Positions 15,324 through 24,400 of a stretch of 28,346 bases of DNA are shown here, piece by piece. The notes under the pieces were generated by a model. It was not told the DNA's origin, did not search any database, and saw only the letters and a list, made by a program, of their open reading frames with translations. The position numbers and the translations under genes are program-made. The DNA is from CAIWHR01 sp039915505 (GTDB lineage Bacteria > Pseudomonadota > Gammaproteobacteria > Burkholderiales > Casimicrobiaceae), in contig JBDSND010000096.1 in NCBI GenBank assembly GCA_039915505.1, positions 1 through 28,346 on the forward strand, written 5' to 3'. The number at the start of each line of letters is the position of its first letter. The first letter of the stretch is position 1.

Positions 15324-16820
15324 ATGATCGTCTCGGATAGCATCACCTCGCCAATGCAAACACCGGCGATCGCGACCGCCGTTCCGTTTGCGTTACCGCA
15401 TATTGCGCGGACGATGGCGTTCGTCGACCTCGAGACCACCGGTATGACGGCCGGTGTCGAGGCCATCACCGAGGTCGGCATCGTCCGCGTCGAGGTCGAT
15501 CCCGCGGACGGCACCACGCATGTCACCGAGTGGAGCAGTCTCGTGCACCCGGGGCGGCCCATCCCGCCCGAGATCCAGGCCATGACCGGGATCACCGACG
15601 CGATGGTTCGCAACGCGCCGTCGTTTGCGAGCGTCGCCGATCGCGTGCAGGCCCTGTGCGCGAATGCGATCTTCGTGGCCCACAACGCGCGGTTCGACTA
15701 CGGCTTCCTGAAGCATGCGTTTGCCCGACTCGGGCGCAGGTTCTCGGCGCGCGTGCTATGCACCGTCAAGCTGTCTCGCCGACTCTTCCCGGAAGCGCAG
15801 GGCCACGGTCTCGATGCCGTGGTCGCGCGCCACGGATTGCCCTGCGGCGACCGGCATCGCGCCCTCGGCGACGCGCGCATGCTCTGGGCATTCGTGCAGG
15901 CGCTCCATCGCATGTTGCCCACGGACGCGATCGACGCGGCGGTGCGCCGCATCCTGCGCACCCCGAGTCTGCCGCCGCATCTCCCGCCCGATGCACTCGA
16001 CGCACTCCCGGAGGCGCCGGGTGTTTACCTGTTCCACGGCGAGAATGCGCTGCCGCTCTACATCGGCAAGAGCCGCAACTTGCGCGAACGCGTCGGTGCG
16101 CATTTCTCGACGGACTATCGCGGCTCCACCGATTCGCGCCTTTCGGCGGAGATCCGGCGGATCACCTACGAGGAGACGGCCGGCGAGGTGGGTGCGCTGC
16201 TGCGCGAGGCGGCCTTGGTGAAGGCCTTGCTGCCGGCCCACAACCACGCGCTGCGGCGCAAGGCCACTGCCGGTGTGCTGAAGCTCTCGGGCGACGAGGC
16301 CATGCCGCGGTTCGTGCCTGCCGCGACCGTCGAGCCGCGCGAACTCCCCGGATGCTATGGCCCCTTCAGCTCGCGCCGTAGCGCGCGGGAGAGCCTGCAC
16401 GCCATCGCTCACGAGCATCGGTTGTGCTGGAACGCACTCGGCCTCGAGCGGCGGGCCGGCCCGTGTTTCGCGCACCAGGTCGGCAAGTGTGCGGGCCTTT
16501 GCGTCGGCAAGGAGACGACTGCCGAGCATCGTGACCGGCTGCTCGCCGCGCTCGCGTCCCGACAAGTGCCCGCATGGCCGTTCCCCGGCATGGCCGTTGT
16601 GTACGAGCCTGATGCGTTCGGCACGCGGGTCGATGCGCATGTCGTGCGCGACTGGTGTTGGCTGGGCACCGCCCGCGACGAGTCTGAACTGGGAATGCTG
16701 CTCGACGCAACACCGCGCCCGGCGTTCGACTTCGACATTGCGCGGGTGCTGATCAGCACCCTCGCGCGCCGCAAGCTGCGCGTCGAGGCGGTGATGAAGC
16801 GGGAGGCGCTGCCGGCCTGA
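15324..16820 (+). CDS. DnaQ-like exonuclease / GIY-YIG (UvrC/Cho-like) fusion nuclease
   Basis: A protein of about 498 residues joining two nuclease modules. Residues 30-200 are a DEDDh 3'-5' exonuclease: FVDLETTG (Asp35, Glu37), AHNARFDYGF (Asp125) and HRALGDARML (His178, Asp183). Residues 228-310 are a GIY-YIG endonuclease: PGVYLFHGENALPLYIGKSR and the metal-binding Glu region EVGALLREAALVK. Cys368, Cys381, Cys389 and Cys393 (RRAGPCF, GKCAGLCVG) match the UvrC cysteine cluster that holds [4Fe-4S]. There is no UvrC RNase H or HhH region, as in E. coli Cho. ATG at 15324 is chosen; ATG at 15354 and GTG at 15258 are alternatives. It diverges from lexA, so damage-inducible control is likely but unproven. 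The probable role is DNA repair incision and trimming. Confidence 0.88.
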   Translation: MIVSDSITSPMQTPAIATAVPFALPHIARTMAFVDLETTGMTAGVEAITEVGIVRVEVDPADGTTHVTEWSSLVHPGRPIPPEIQAMTGITDAMVRNAPSFASVADRVQALCANAIFVAHNARFDYGFLKHAFARLGRRFSARVLCTVKLSRRLFPEAQGHGLDAVVARHGLPCGDRHRALGDARMLWAFVQALHRMLPTDAIDAAVRRILRTPSLPPHLPPDALDALPEAPGVYLFHGENALPLYIGKSRNLRERVGAHFSTDYRGSTDSRLSAEIRRITYEETAGEVGALLREAALVKALLPAHNHALRRKATAGVLKLSGDEAMPRFVPAATVEPRELPGCYGPFSSRRSARESLHAIAHEHRLCWNALGLERRAGPCFAHQVGKCAGLCVGKETTAEHRDRLLAALASRQVPAWPFPGMAVVYEPDAFGTRVDAHVVRDWCWLGTARDESELGMLLDATPRPAFDFDIARVLISTLARRKLRVEAVMKREALPA

Positions 16821-16961
16821 CATGCCCGTCGCGACAGGCCCCGCGCCTCGTGACCTCGGACGACCCTTGGCCGCGAAGGCAGGTCCCGCGGTCGGGGGCG
16901 GCCGGGGTCTCCGCCAATCCCGCGCCCAAGGCAGGCACCCCCTGCGGCTTGCTGCGCGATG

Positions 16962-17357
16962 CTACGTGCCGAACACGCGCCGCACGGCGGCCTGGACGCC
17001 TTCACCGACGCACAGGCCGCGGCGCGCCGCGACGCCGTTCACGTGCGCGATCACCCCGCTCTCCCAGGTATCGCGCGCCTCGCCGATCCGGGCGCTCGCA
17101 TGGCTGCACGCCACGGCCGCCAGCTCGAAACGATCGAGCATGGCCAGCGCGGCGATGCCCGCGCCGTCCTTGCCCACACCGGCGTCGTTGAAGCAGCACA
17201 GCGCCACCGGCACGCACATGGTGAAGATCCCGGCGCTCCTGCCGCCGTGCGAGCCTGACACGACCACGTGACCGGTGTCCGCCGGGTCGATCGCCGAGAT
17301 CGAGTCGAGCAGCACCACCTTGCGCCTGCCGAACTCCGCAACCACGCACCGTTCCAT
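16962..17357 (-). CDS. Conserved hypothetical protein
   Basis: A 131-residue protein with no signal peptide. It has the conserved-looking blocks VVVSGSHGG (about 46-54), CCFNDAGVGKDGAGIAAL (about 53-75), then CSHASARIGEARDTWE and GVIAHVN. I recognise this as a widespread uncharacterised proteobacterial family. The alternating glycine, Asn-Asp and Ser-His motifs suggest a small enzyme, but no reaction is known to me. The start is ATG at 17357. The next gene on the same strand (DUF4197) ends 17 bp upstream of this start, so the two may be co-transcribed. Confidence 0.75.
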   Translation of the reverse strand: MERCVVAEFGRRKVVLLDSISAIDPADTGHVVVSGSHGGRSAGIFTMCVPVALCCFNDAGVGKDGAGIAALAMLDRFELAAVACSHASARIGEARDTWESGVIAHVNGVAARRGLCVGEGVQAAVRRVFGT

Positions 17358-17373
17358 GACCGTCGATTGACCG

Positions 17374-18081
17374 TCAGCGCCCGAAGGTGCCCTTGAGCAG
17401 ATCCGTCACGCGCGCCGCGGGATCGGTGCGGATGCGCTTCTCCTCCTGCCCGATCACCAGGAAAAGTCCATCCATGGCTTTCCGCACGACATAATCGTCG
17501 AGGTCGAAGGACACGCTGCTCGCGAATGGGACGGACCGATAGCGGCTGACGAGATCGTCGTACTGGCGCGTGACGCCCGAGTCCGCCATCGAGCGCTCCA
17601 CGATCGGCCGGAACGACGACTTGAGGCCATCCGAGGTTTTGGCGCGGAAGTATTCGGTGGCCGCATTATCATTGCCACCTAGGATCCGGCGCGCGTCGTC
17701 GAAGGTCATCTGCCGGATCGCGCCGACGAAGATGTCCCGTGCCGCCGGCGCGGCCTTTTCAGCTGCGCGATTCATGCTGAGCACGAACGCGTCGACTTGC
17801 GGCCCGTAGCCCACCAGGCGCAGCCCCTTGTCGACCAGCGCGAGATTCTCCGGCATCGCGATCCGGATCAGCTCGTTGCGAAAGTACCCGCCCTCGCGAC
17901 CGGTGAGGTCGACGGCGTTACCCGCGCTGACCTGCAGCGCTTCTTTCAACCCGGCCGCGGCGTTGCCGTCGCTCACGCCGGCGGATGGCGCGCCCTTGAG
18001 CAAGCCCTTGAGATCGGGGAACTGGGCGCTCGCCGTGCCGCAGAGGCAGGCAACGAGCGCGGCGAAGAGCAGAATGCGCAT
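17374..18081 (-). CDS. DUF4197 family exported protein
   Basis: A 235-residue protein beginning with a clear signal peptide, MRILLFAALVACLCGTASA, cut before QFPDL, so periplasmic. The body matches DUF4197: GLKEALQVSAGNAVDLTG, GYFRNELIRIAMPENL, TFDDARRILGG, TEYFRAKTSDGL, and the end of the domain at DLDDYVVRKAMDGLF. Its function is unknown. ATG at 18081 is chosen since it starts the signal peptide exactly and has AGGA eight bases upstream; ATG at 18096 would add five residues. It precedes the conserved hypothetical at 16962-17357 in a probable two-gene unit. Confidence 0.9.
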   Translation of the reverse strand: MRILLFAALVACLCGTASAQFPDLKGLLKGAPSAGVSDGNAAAGLKEALQVSAGNAVDLTGREGGYFRNELIRIAMPENLALVDKGLRLVGYGPQVDAFVLSMNRAAEKAAPAARDIFVGAIRQMTFDDARRILGGNDNAATEYFRAKTSDGLKSSFRPIVERSMADSGVTRQYDDLVSRYRSVPFASSVSFDLDDYVVRKAMDGLFLVIGQEEKRIRTDPAARVTDLLKGTFGR

Positions 18082-18408
18082 GGCGTCGATCCTCATGCGG
18101 TTGTCGACACCGCATGGTGCCACGTTCGCGCTCCGCGCAGTGTCCGGAATGGCCAGGGGCGCTGAATGAGCGGGGCTGCTGCATTATCCGAGGAGTCGGG
18201 ATGGTTGACGCTCCGGTTTGCGAGTGCAACCGTCGCGGGTCACGCCCGTTTCGGGCTCGCTGCCCTCGCATGATCCTGCCCCCTTGCTGCGCACCGTGAC
18301 GGGGCAGCGCCGGATCCCGGGCATCGAAGGTGATAATGACTCCTACCGGCATCGCCACTTGCGCGACGCACCCTGCCGACCGGCGATCAGCTTTAAACAG
18401 GAGCCACG
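18082..18408. other. Divergent intergenic region, no gene supported
   Basis: These 327 bp lie between the divergent DUF4197 gene and the second aldo/keto reductase and must hold both promoters. GATAAT at about 18332 is a possible -10 for the reductase, but no good -35 accompanies it. No other element was found. Confidence 0.5.
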
Positions 18409-19383
18409 ATGGAAAAAACCGAACCCCTGGGACGATCCGGACTGGCCACACCACCCCTGATCTTCGGCGGCAACGTCTTCGGCTGGACAATCGATGAGCC
18501 GACGTCGTTCACACTCCTCGATGCATTCGTGGCGGAAGGCTTCACCTGCATCGATACCGCAGATTCATACTCGCGCTGGGTGCCCGGACACCAGGGCGGC
18601 GAGTCCGAAGCCATCCTGGGCAAGTGGCTCAAGGGCCGCCAGGACCGCGACCGCCTGGTCATCGCGACCAAGGTCGGCGCCGACATGGGCGCCGGCGGCA
18701 AGGGACTCGGCCGCGGTCACATCGAGCGCTCGATCGACGCCTCGCTGCGCCGGCTCAATACCGATTACGTCGACCTCTACCAGTCGCACTTCGACGACGA
18801 GACCGTGCCGATCGAGGAAACGCTCGAGACCTACGCGCGCTTGGTCGAGGCCGGCAAGGTGCGGGCGATCGGTGCCTCCAACATGCCGCCGGCGCGGCTG
18901 GAGGCCTCGCTCGCGTTCAGCAGCGCCCATGGCTTGCCGCGCTACGAGACCCTCCAGCCGCTCTACAACCTGTACGACCGGGAACGGTTCGAGCACGATC
19001 TCGCCCCCATCACTACCCGCGCGGGGATGGGGGTGATCCCCTACTACGCGCTCGCCAGCGGCTTCCTCACCGGCAAGTATCGATCCGTCGAGGCGGTCGC
19101 CGGGACTGCGCGCGCCCATTCCAATACCAAGTACCTCACGCCCCGCGGGTTTCGGATCCTGGCGGCCATGGATGCGGTCGCCGCGGCCCGGGACGTCACC
19201 CTGGCGGCGATCGCCGTCGCCTGGCTCAATGCGCAGCCGGCCATCACCGCCCCAATCGCCAGCGCGACGTCCCTCGCCCAGCTCCATGAGTTGTTAGCCG
19301 GTGCGAGGCTGCAGCTCGGCACCGATGAGATGGCGACCCTGGCGGCGGCGAGCGCACCGGAAGCGGCAAGTCCGCCCGCCTGA
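18409..19383 (+). CDS. Aldo/keto reductase
   Basis: A 324-residue NADPH-type aldo/keto reductase, soluble. The tetrad is Asp49 and Tyr54 (CIDTADSYSRW), Lys88 (VIATKVG) and His127 (LYQSHFDD). GASNMPPARLEA and the RAGMGVIPYYALASGFLTGK block are typical of the YajO/aryl-alcohol-dehydrogenase-like branch, different from the reductase at 11220-12071. The ATG has AGGAG six bases upstream (CAGGAGCCACGATG). The substrate is unknown. It is monocistronic as far as can be seen. Confidence 0.93.
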   Translation: MEKTEPLGRSGLATPPLIFGGNVFGWTIDEPTSFTLLDAFVAEGFTCIDTADSYSRWVPGHQGGESEAILGKWLKGRQDRDRLVIATKVGADMGAGGKGLGRGHIERSIDASLRRLNTDYVDLYQSHFDDETVPIEETLETYARLVEAGKVRAIGASNMPPARLEASLAFSSAHGLPRYETLQPLYNLYDRERFEHDLAPITTRAGMGVIPYYALASGFLTGKYRSVEAVAGTARAHSNTKYLTPRGFRILAAMDAVAAARDVTLAAIAVAWLNAQPAITAPIASATSLAQLHELLAGARLQLGTDEMATLAAASAPEAASPPA

Positions 19384-19644
19384 AAACATCGCGGCCCGTA
19401 CCGGCCGGGTGCTCGCCCGACACTGGCGAAGGAATTGCCCTGCCGCGGCACATGCCATACCGGCAGGCCCGGGATCGTCCAAACACTGCTAGAGTGCGCC
19501 CCGCGTGCTGCCGGCAATCGCCGTCCGCGCGCACCCACACTACGGAACGCGCGGGCGGCACTCGTGTCTCATCGGACGCCGCAATTGAAGACGGGCCGAT
19601 AACCCGTCGCCACACGCCGCATGTAGGCAAAGCACCGGCGTGCC

Positions 19645-19719
19645 GCGTTTCCCAAGGCAGCACGTAGGGGCGTCGCTGTGACGCCCGCCCTTCGAAGCGG
19701 CGCACCGCCCGGGAAACGC
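19645..19719 (+). repeat. Inverted repeat closing on the mdtA start
   Basis: GCGTTTCCC (19645-19653) and GGGAAACGC (19711-19719) are perfect 9-base inverted repeats. The right arm ends one base before the mdtA ATG and includes the only Shine-Dalgarno-like purine run (GGGAAA). Pairing in RNA would enclose the REP-like hairpin and could mask the ribosome-binding site. Confidence 0.6.
19664..19686 (+). repeat. REP-like element (GTAG + hairpin)
   Basis: A GTAG head is followed by GGGCGTC-GCTGT-GACGCCC, a perfect 7-bp stem with a 5-base loop. This is the form of repetitive extragenic palindromes mobilised by RAYT transposases. A second GTAG at 19623 is followed by a looser palindrome (GCACCGGCGTGC). 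Only one clear copy is in the window. Confidence 0.5.
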
Positions 19720-19720
19720 A

Positions 19721-21364
19721 ATGGACCAGGAAACCGAAGCACCAGCGCCGGAGGTGACGCACCCACGGCTGAGTCGTCGTGGCACCCTTCTGGGTAGCGC
19801 GATCGCGCTGCTCGTGCTCGCCGGGCTTGCCTGGCTTGCATGGCACCTCACCCATCCCGATCTGCCGGCGACGCCCGGATCGGCAGCGCTGGGCGGCCAG
19901 GCTCGCCCCGGTTCGGGCGGAGCGGCGGGTGCAGGCGGCCCGGGACGTGGGCCGCGCGGCGCCCCACCCACCACGGTCGGCACCGCCCGCGCGGAGCGCA
20001 GCGACGTACCGATCGTGCTCGAAGCGCTCGGTACGGTCACGCCGGCGGCGACCGCAGTCGTTCGTCCGCAAGTCACCGGTGTGCTGAAGGAGGTGCTCTT
20101 TCGCGAGGGCCAGGAAGTGAAGGCCGGCCAGCTCCTCGCCACCCTCGATCCGCGTCAGTTCGACATGGCCGTGATGCAGGCGACGGGACAGCGCATGCGT
20201 GACCAGGCCCAGCTCGAGAATGCCCGCCTGACCTTGCAGCGCTACCAGACGCTGCTCGGCCAGGACTCGATTGCCCGTCAGGACGTCGACACCCAGGCGG
20301 CGCTGGTCAAGCAGCTCGAAGGCACAATTGCCGCCGGCCGCGCGGCGGAAGGTGCGGCACAGCTCAACGTCAGCTACACCCGCATCGTTGCGCCGATCTC
20401 CGGACGCGTGGGGCTGCGCGTGGTCGATGTCGGCAACCTGGTCGGCAGCAACGACGCCAATGGCATCGCCGTCATCACCCAACTCGCGCCGATCGATGTC
20501 GAGTTCGCCGTGCCGCAGGATCGCGTCGGTGAGATCCAGGCACGGTTGCGCGATCGTGCCGGCATGCCGGTGACGGCGCTCGATCGTACTCGCACCCAGG
20601 TGCTCGAGACCGGTGCCTTCGCAACGCTCGACAACGCCGTCGATACCCAGACAGGCACGGTACGGGCCAAGGCTCGATTCCCGAACAAGAACTTCGCGCT
20701 CTTCCCCAACCAGTTCGTCAATGTTCGCCTGTTGCTACGCACCCTGAGCAATGCTGTCATGGTGCCGGTCGCCGCGATCCGTCACGGCAGCAACGGCGAC
20801 TTCGTATTCGTGCTCGATGAGGCTTCGCGGACGGTTAAGATGCAGCCGGTGACGGTAGGCACAGCGACCACCGACAAGATCGTCATAGCGACCGGACTCG
20901 AGGCCGGCGTGACAGTCATCACCGAAGGCGCCGATCGCTTGCGCGATGGCGCACGCGTGGTGTTGCCGGGCGATGCGCTGCCGGCGGGTGCGCGCCGCGG
21001 CGCGGGTCGCAACGCCGCCGGGGACGCCGGTGCGGGCGTCGGGGCAGTGACAGGTGAGGGTGCGGAAGCGGCTCCCCGCGCCCGCGGCCAGGGCAATGCC
21101 AGCGGAGGCGATGCGACCGGCACGCCCGGCCGCGGCACCGACGCGGGCGGTGCGCGCGTGCGCCGCAGCGGCAATGGTGGCGACACGCCTGCTGTCCCGC
21201 GCGAGCGCAGCGGCAACGGTGCGGGTGAAAGCGGTGGTACGAAGGCCCAGTCCGCCACCGAGGCCGCGCCGGCCACTGCTCCGCGCGAGGGCGGCGGCCG
21301 TGGCAATGGCGGCGGCGGTCGCCGTTCCTCACCCGCAGCGCCGGCGGAAGCGCCGGCACAGTGA
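19721..21364 (+). CDS. mdtA: RND efflux periplasmic adaptor (MdtA/MuxA type)
   Basis: The membrane-fusion subunit of a tripartite RND pump. The 547 residues begin with one membrane anchor (about 21-43, LLGSAIALLVLAGLAWLAW), then a Gly-rich linker, the split lipoyl motif (VVRPQVTGVLKEVLF; later IVAPISGRVGLR), a coiled-coil hairpin (about 145-210), the beta-barrel domain, and ARFPNKNFALFPNQFVNV near 325-340, which is typical of MdtA. After about residue 417 comes a 130-residue Gly/Ala/Arg-rich tail absent from the 415-residue E. coli MdtA. The ATG at 19721 fits. It is followed 37 bp later by mdtB and is the first gene of the efflux operon. Confidence 0.95.
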   Translation: MDQETEAPAPEVTHPRLSRRGTLLGSAIALLVLAGLAWLAWHLTHPDLPATPGSAALGGQARPGSGGAAGAGGPGRGPRGAPPTTVGTARAERSDVPIVLEALGTVTPAATAVVRPQVTGVLKEVLFREGQEVKAGQLLATLDPRQFDMAVMQATGQRMRDQAQLENARLTLQRYQTLLGQDSIARQDVDTQAALVKQLEGTIAAGRAAEGAAQLNVSYTRIVAPISGRVGLRVVDVGNLVGSNDANGIAVITQLAPIDVEFAVPQDRVGEIQARLRDRAGMPVTALDRTRTQVLETGAFATLDNAVDTQTGTVRAKARFPNKNFALFPNQFVNVRLLLRTLSNAVMVPVAAIRHGSNGDFVFVLDEASRTVKMQPVTVGTATTDKIVIATGLEAGVTVITEGADRLRDGARVVLPGDALPAGARRGAGRNAAGDAGAGVGAVTGEGAEAAPRARGQGNASGGDATGTPGRGTDAGGARVRRSGNGGDTPAVPRERSGNGAGESGGTKAQSATEAAPATAPREGGGRGNGGGGRRSSPAAPAEAPAQ

Positions 21365-21401
21365 TCACGCTCCTCGGCGAACCCGCGCGCCGGGCCCGCG
21401 C

Positions 21402-24400
21402 ATGAGCCCGTCGCGTCCGTTCATCAAGCGGCCGGTGGCGACGTCGCTGCTGATGCTGGCGATCGTGCTGGCGGGCCTCGTTGGCCTGCGCTTCCTGCCG
21501 CTGTCGGCGTTGCCGCAGGTCGACTATCCGACCATCCAGGTGCAGACCCTCTATCCCGGCGCCAGCCCGGAGGTGATGGCGCAAACGATCACCGCCCCGC
21601 TGGAGCGCAACTTCGGGCAGATGTCGGGCCTGCAGCGGATGAGTTCGACCAGCGCCGCGGGGGTGTCGATCGTCACGCTGCAGTTCAGTCTCGGCGAGAC
21701 CCTCGACGCCGCCGAGCAGGAAGTGCAGGCGGCGATCAACGCGAGCGGCTCGCTGCTGCCCGCCGACCTGCCGGCGCCGCCCATCTACGCCAAGGTCAAT
21801 CCCGCCGACGCTCCGGTGCTGACCCTCGCGATCACGTCGGAGGTGATGCCGCTGACCGACGTGCAGAACTTGGTGAACACCCGGCTCGCCCAGAAGATCA
21901 GCCAGGTCGCGGGGGTGGGCCTGGTAAACCTTTCCGGCGGCCAACGCCCTGCCGTACGCATCCAGGCCGATACCCAGCTGCTCGCGTCGTACGGCCTCGG
22001 CCTCGACACCCTGCGCACGGCGATCACCGCCGCCAATGCCAATGGCGCAAAGGGCAGCTTCGACACGGCCACCCGCGCGTACACCATCAACGCCAACGAT
22101 CAGCTGCTGACGGCGAACGACTACCGTAATCTGATCGTGTCGTTTCGCAACGGCGCGCCGGTGCGCATGCGCGACGTAGCGGTGGTGGTCGACGGCGCCG
22201 AGAATGCGCGCCTCGGCGCGTGGGCGAGCCTGCCCTGCACGACCACTCCCGACCGTGGCACCGGCCAGGGCGATGCCGGCGAATGCATCCGCGGTCACAT
22301 GCTGCGCCCGGCGATCATCCTCAACGTACAGCGCCAGCCCGGCGCCAACGTCATCGCCACGGTCGACGCGATCAAGGCGCGCCTGCCCGAGCTGACCGCG
22401 GGGTTGCCCGCGGGCGTGGAGGTCAATCTCCTCACCGACCGCACCACCGGCATCCGCGCCTCGGTGCTGCATGTGGAGATCGAGCTCCTGGTGGCGGTGG
22501 TGCTGGTGGTGCTGGTGATCTTCGCCTTCCTGCACAGCGTGCGCGCCACCATCATCGCCAGCATCGCCGTGCCGATCTCGCTCGTCGGAACCTTCGGGGC
22601 GATGTACCTCCTGGGCTACAGCCTCAACAACCTGAGCCTGATGGCACTCACGATTGCCACCGGGTTCGTGGTCGACGACGCCATCGTGATGATCGAGAAC
22701 ATCGCCCGCCACCTCGAGATGCGGCGCGCCGCGCTCGCCGCCGCCGAGCGCGATGGCCAGGCGATCGACGGGCCGGGCCGGCTGCGGGTGGCCGTCGATG
22801 CCGCCTTTGCCGGCGCCGAGGAGATCGGCTTCACCATCATCTCCCTCACGGTTTCGCTCATCGCAGTGCTGATCCCGCTGCTGTTCATGGGCGACGTCGT
22901 CGGGCGGCTGTTCCGCGAGTTCGCGGTGAGCCTGGCGATCACCATCCTGATCTCCGCGGTGGTGTCCCTGACGATGGTGCCGATGATGTCGGCGCGATGG
23001 TTGAAAAGCGAGAGCGAGCAACCGGAGGGTGGCGTCGGCGCGCGTCTCACCCACGCCTTCGACCGCCTGATCGGTCGGTACGACACCGCGCTCACCTGGG
23101 TGCTCGCGCGCCAGGGCCTGACCCTCCTGGTCGCGGCCGGCACGTTGGTGCTGACGGTCATGCTCTATCTCTTCATCCCCAAAGGACTCTTCCCCACCCA
23201 GGACACCGGCCAGTTGCAGGCCCGGGTCGAAGCCGTGGAATCGGTGTCGTTCGCGCGCATGGGTGACCTGCAACAGGCGGCGGCGCGGGCGATCCTTGCC
23301 GATCCCGCCGTCGCCTCGCTGTCGTCGTTCATCGGCGTGGACGCCGCCAACAACACCATGCTGCACACCGGCAGCATGCTGATCAACCTGGCGAGCGATC
23401 GCAGCGACGACCAGCGCACGATCATGGACCGTCTGGTCGCGCGGGTGCGCGAGGTCGCCGGCGTGAATCTCTACTTGCAGCCGACCCAGGATCTCACCAT
23501 CGACGCCGCGACCGGCCCCACCCAATACCGAGTTTCGATCGAGGCCGCCGACAACGCCACGGTGGTGCAATGGGCGACCCGGCTCGCGCAACGCCTGCAG
23601 CAGGTGCGCGAAGTGCGCAACGTCACCTCCGATGCCGACGCGACCGCGCTGGCCGCGTTCGTCACCCTCGACCGGGATACCGCGGCGCGCCTGTCGATCA
23701 CCGCCGCGACGGTCGACGACGCCCTCTATAGCGCCTTCGGGCAGCGCATCGTCTCGACCATCTTCACCGAGACCAACCAGTACCGGGTCATCCTCGAGGC
23801 CCGCCCCGGACTGCTCGCCACACCGCAATCGCTCGGCTTGCTGCACGTGCGCACCGGCTCCGGCGACACCACCCCGCTGTCGGCGATCGCGCGCATCGAC
23901 GAGCGTCCCGCGCCCCTGCAGATCACCCACGTTGCGCAATACCCGGCCACCACCATCGGCTTCGACACCGCTCACGGAGTGTCGCTCGGCCGTGCAGTGG
24001 ATGCGATCCGCGCCACCGCCGACGACTTGAAGCTACCGAGCGCGGTTACCCTCACTTTCCTGGGCTCCGCCGGCGCTTACCGCACCTCGCTGTCGAACCA
24101 GCTGTGGCTGATCCTCGCCGCGATCATCTGCGTTTACATCGTGCTGGGGGTGCTCTACGAGAGCTACATCCATCCCCTGACGATCCTGTCGACCCTGCCC
24201 TCCGCCGGTGTCGGTGCGCTACTCGCGCTGATCCTCGCCCGTCACGAGCTCGACGTCATCGGCATCATCGGCATCATCCTGCTGATCGGCATCGTCAAGA
24301 AGAACGCCATCATGATGATCGACTTCGCCCTGGACGCCGAGCGCCAGCAGGGCAAGTCGCCGCGCGAGGCCATCCACCAGGCCGCGCTGCTACGCTTCCG

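Larger units (their letters stand above)
19384..19720 (+). promoter_or_regulatory. Leader of the mdtABC operon
   Basis: The 337-bp region before mdtA contains TGCTAGAGT at 19487-19495, an extended -10-like box without a clear -35, and a structured segment at 19645-19719 (separate entries). No gene is supported here. Confidence 0.4.

Noticed and set aside
18206..18240. TTGACG as the -35 of the second aldo/keto reductase
   Set aside because: No -10-like hexamer at 16-18 bp spacing.
20919..23975. 1018-codon open frame on the minus strand opposite mdtA/mdtB
   Set aside because: It is His/Asp/Arg/Gly-rich with no domain, and lies wholly opposite clear RND genes; long antisense frames are common in very GC-rich DNA.
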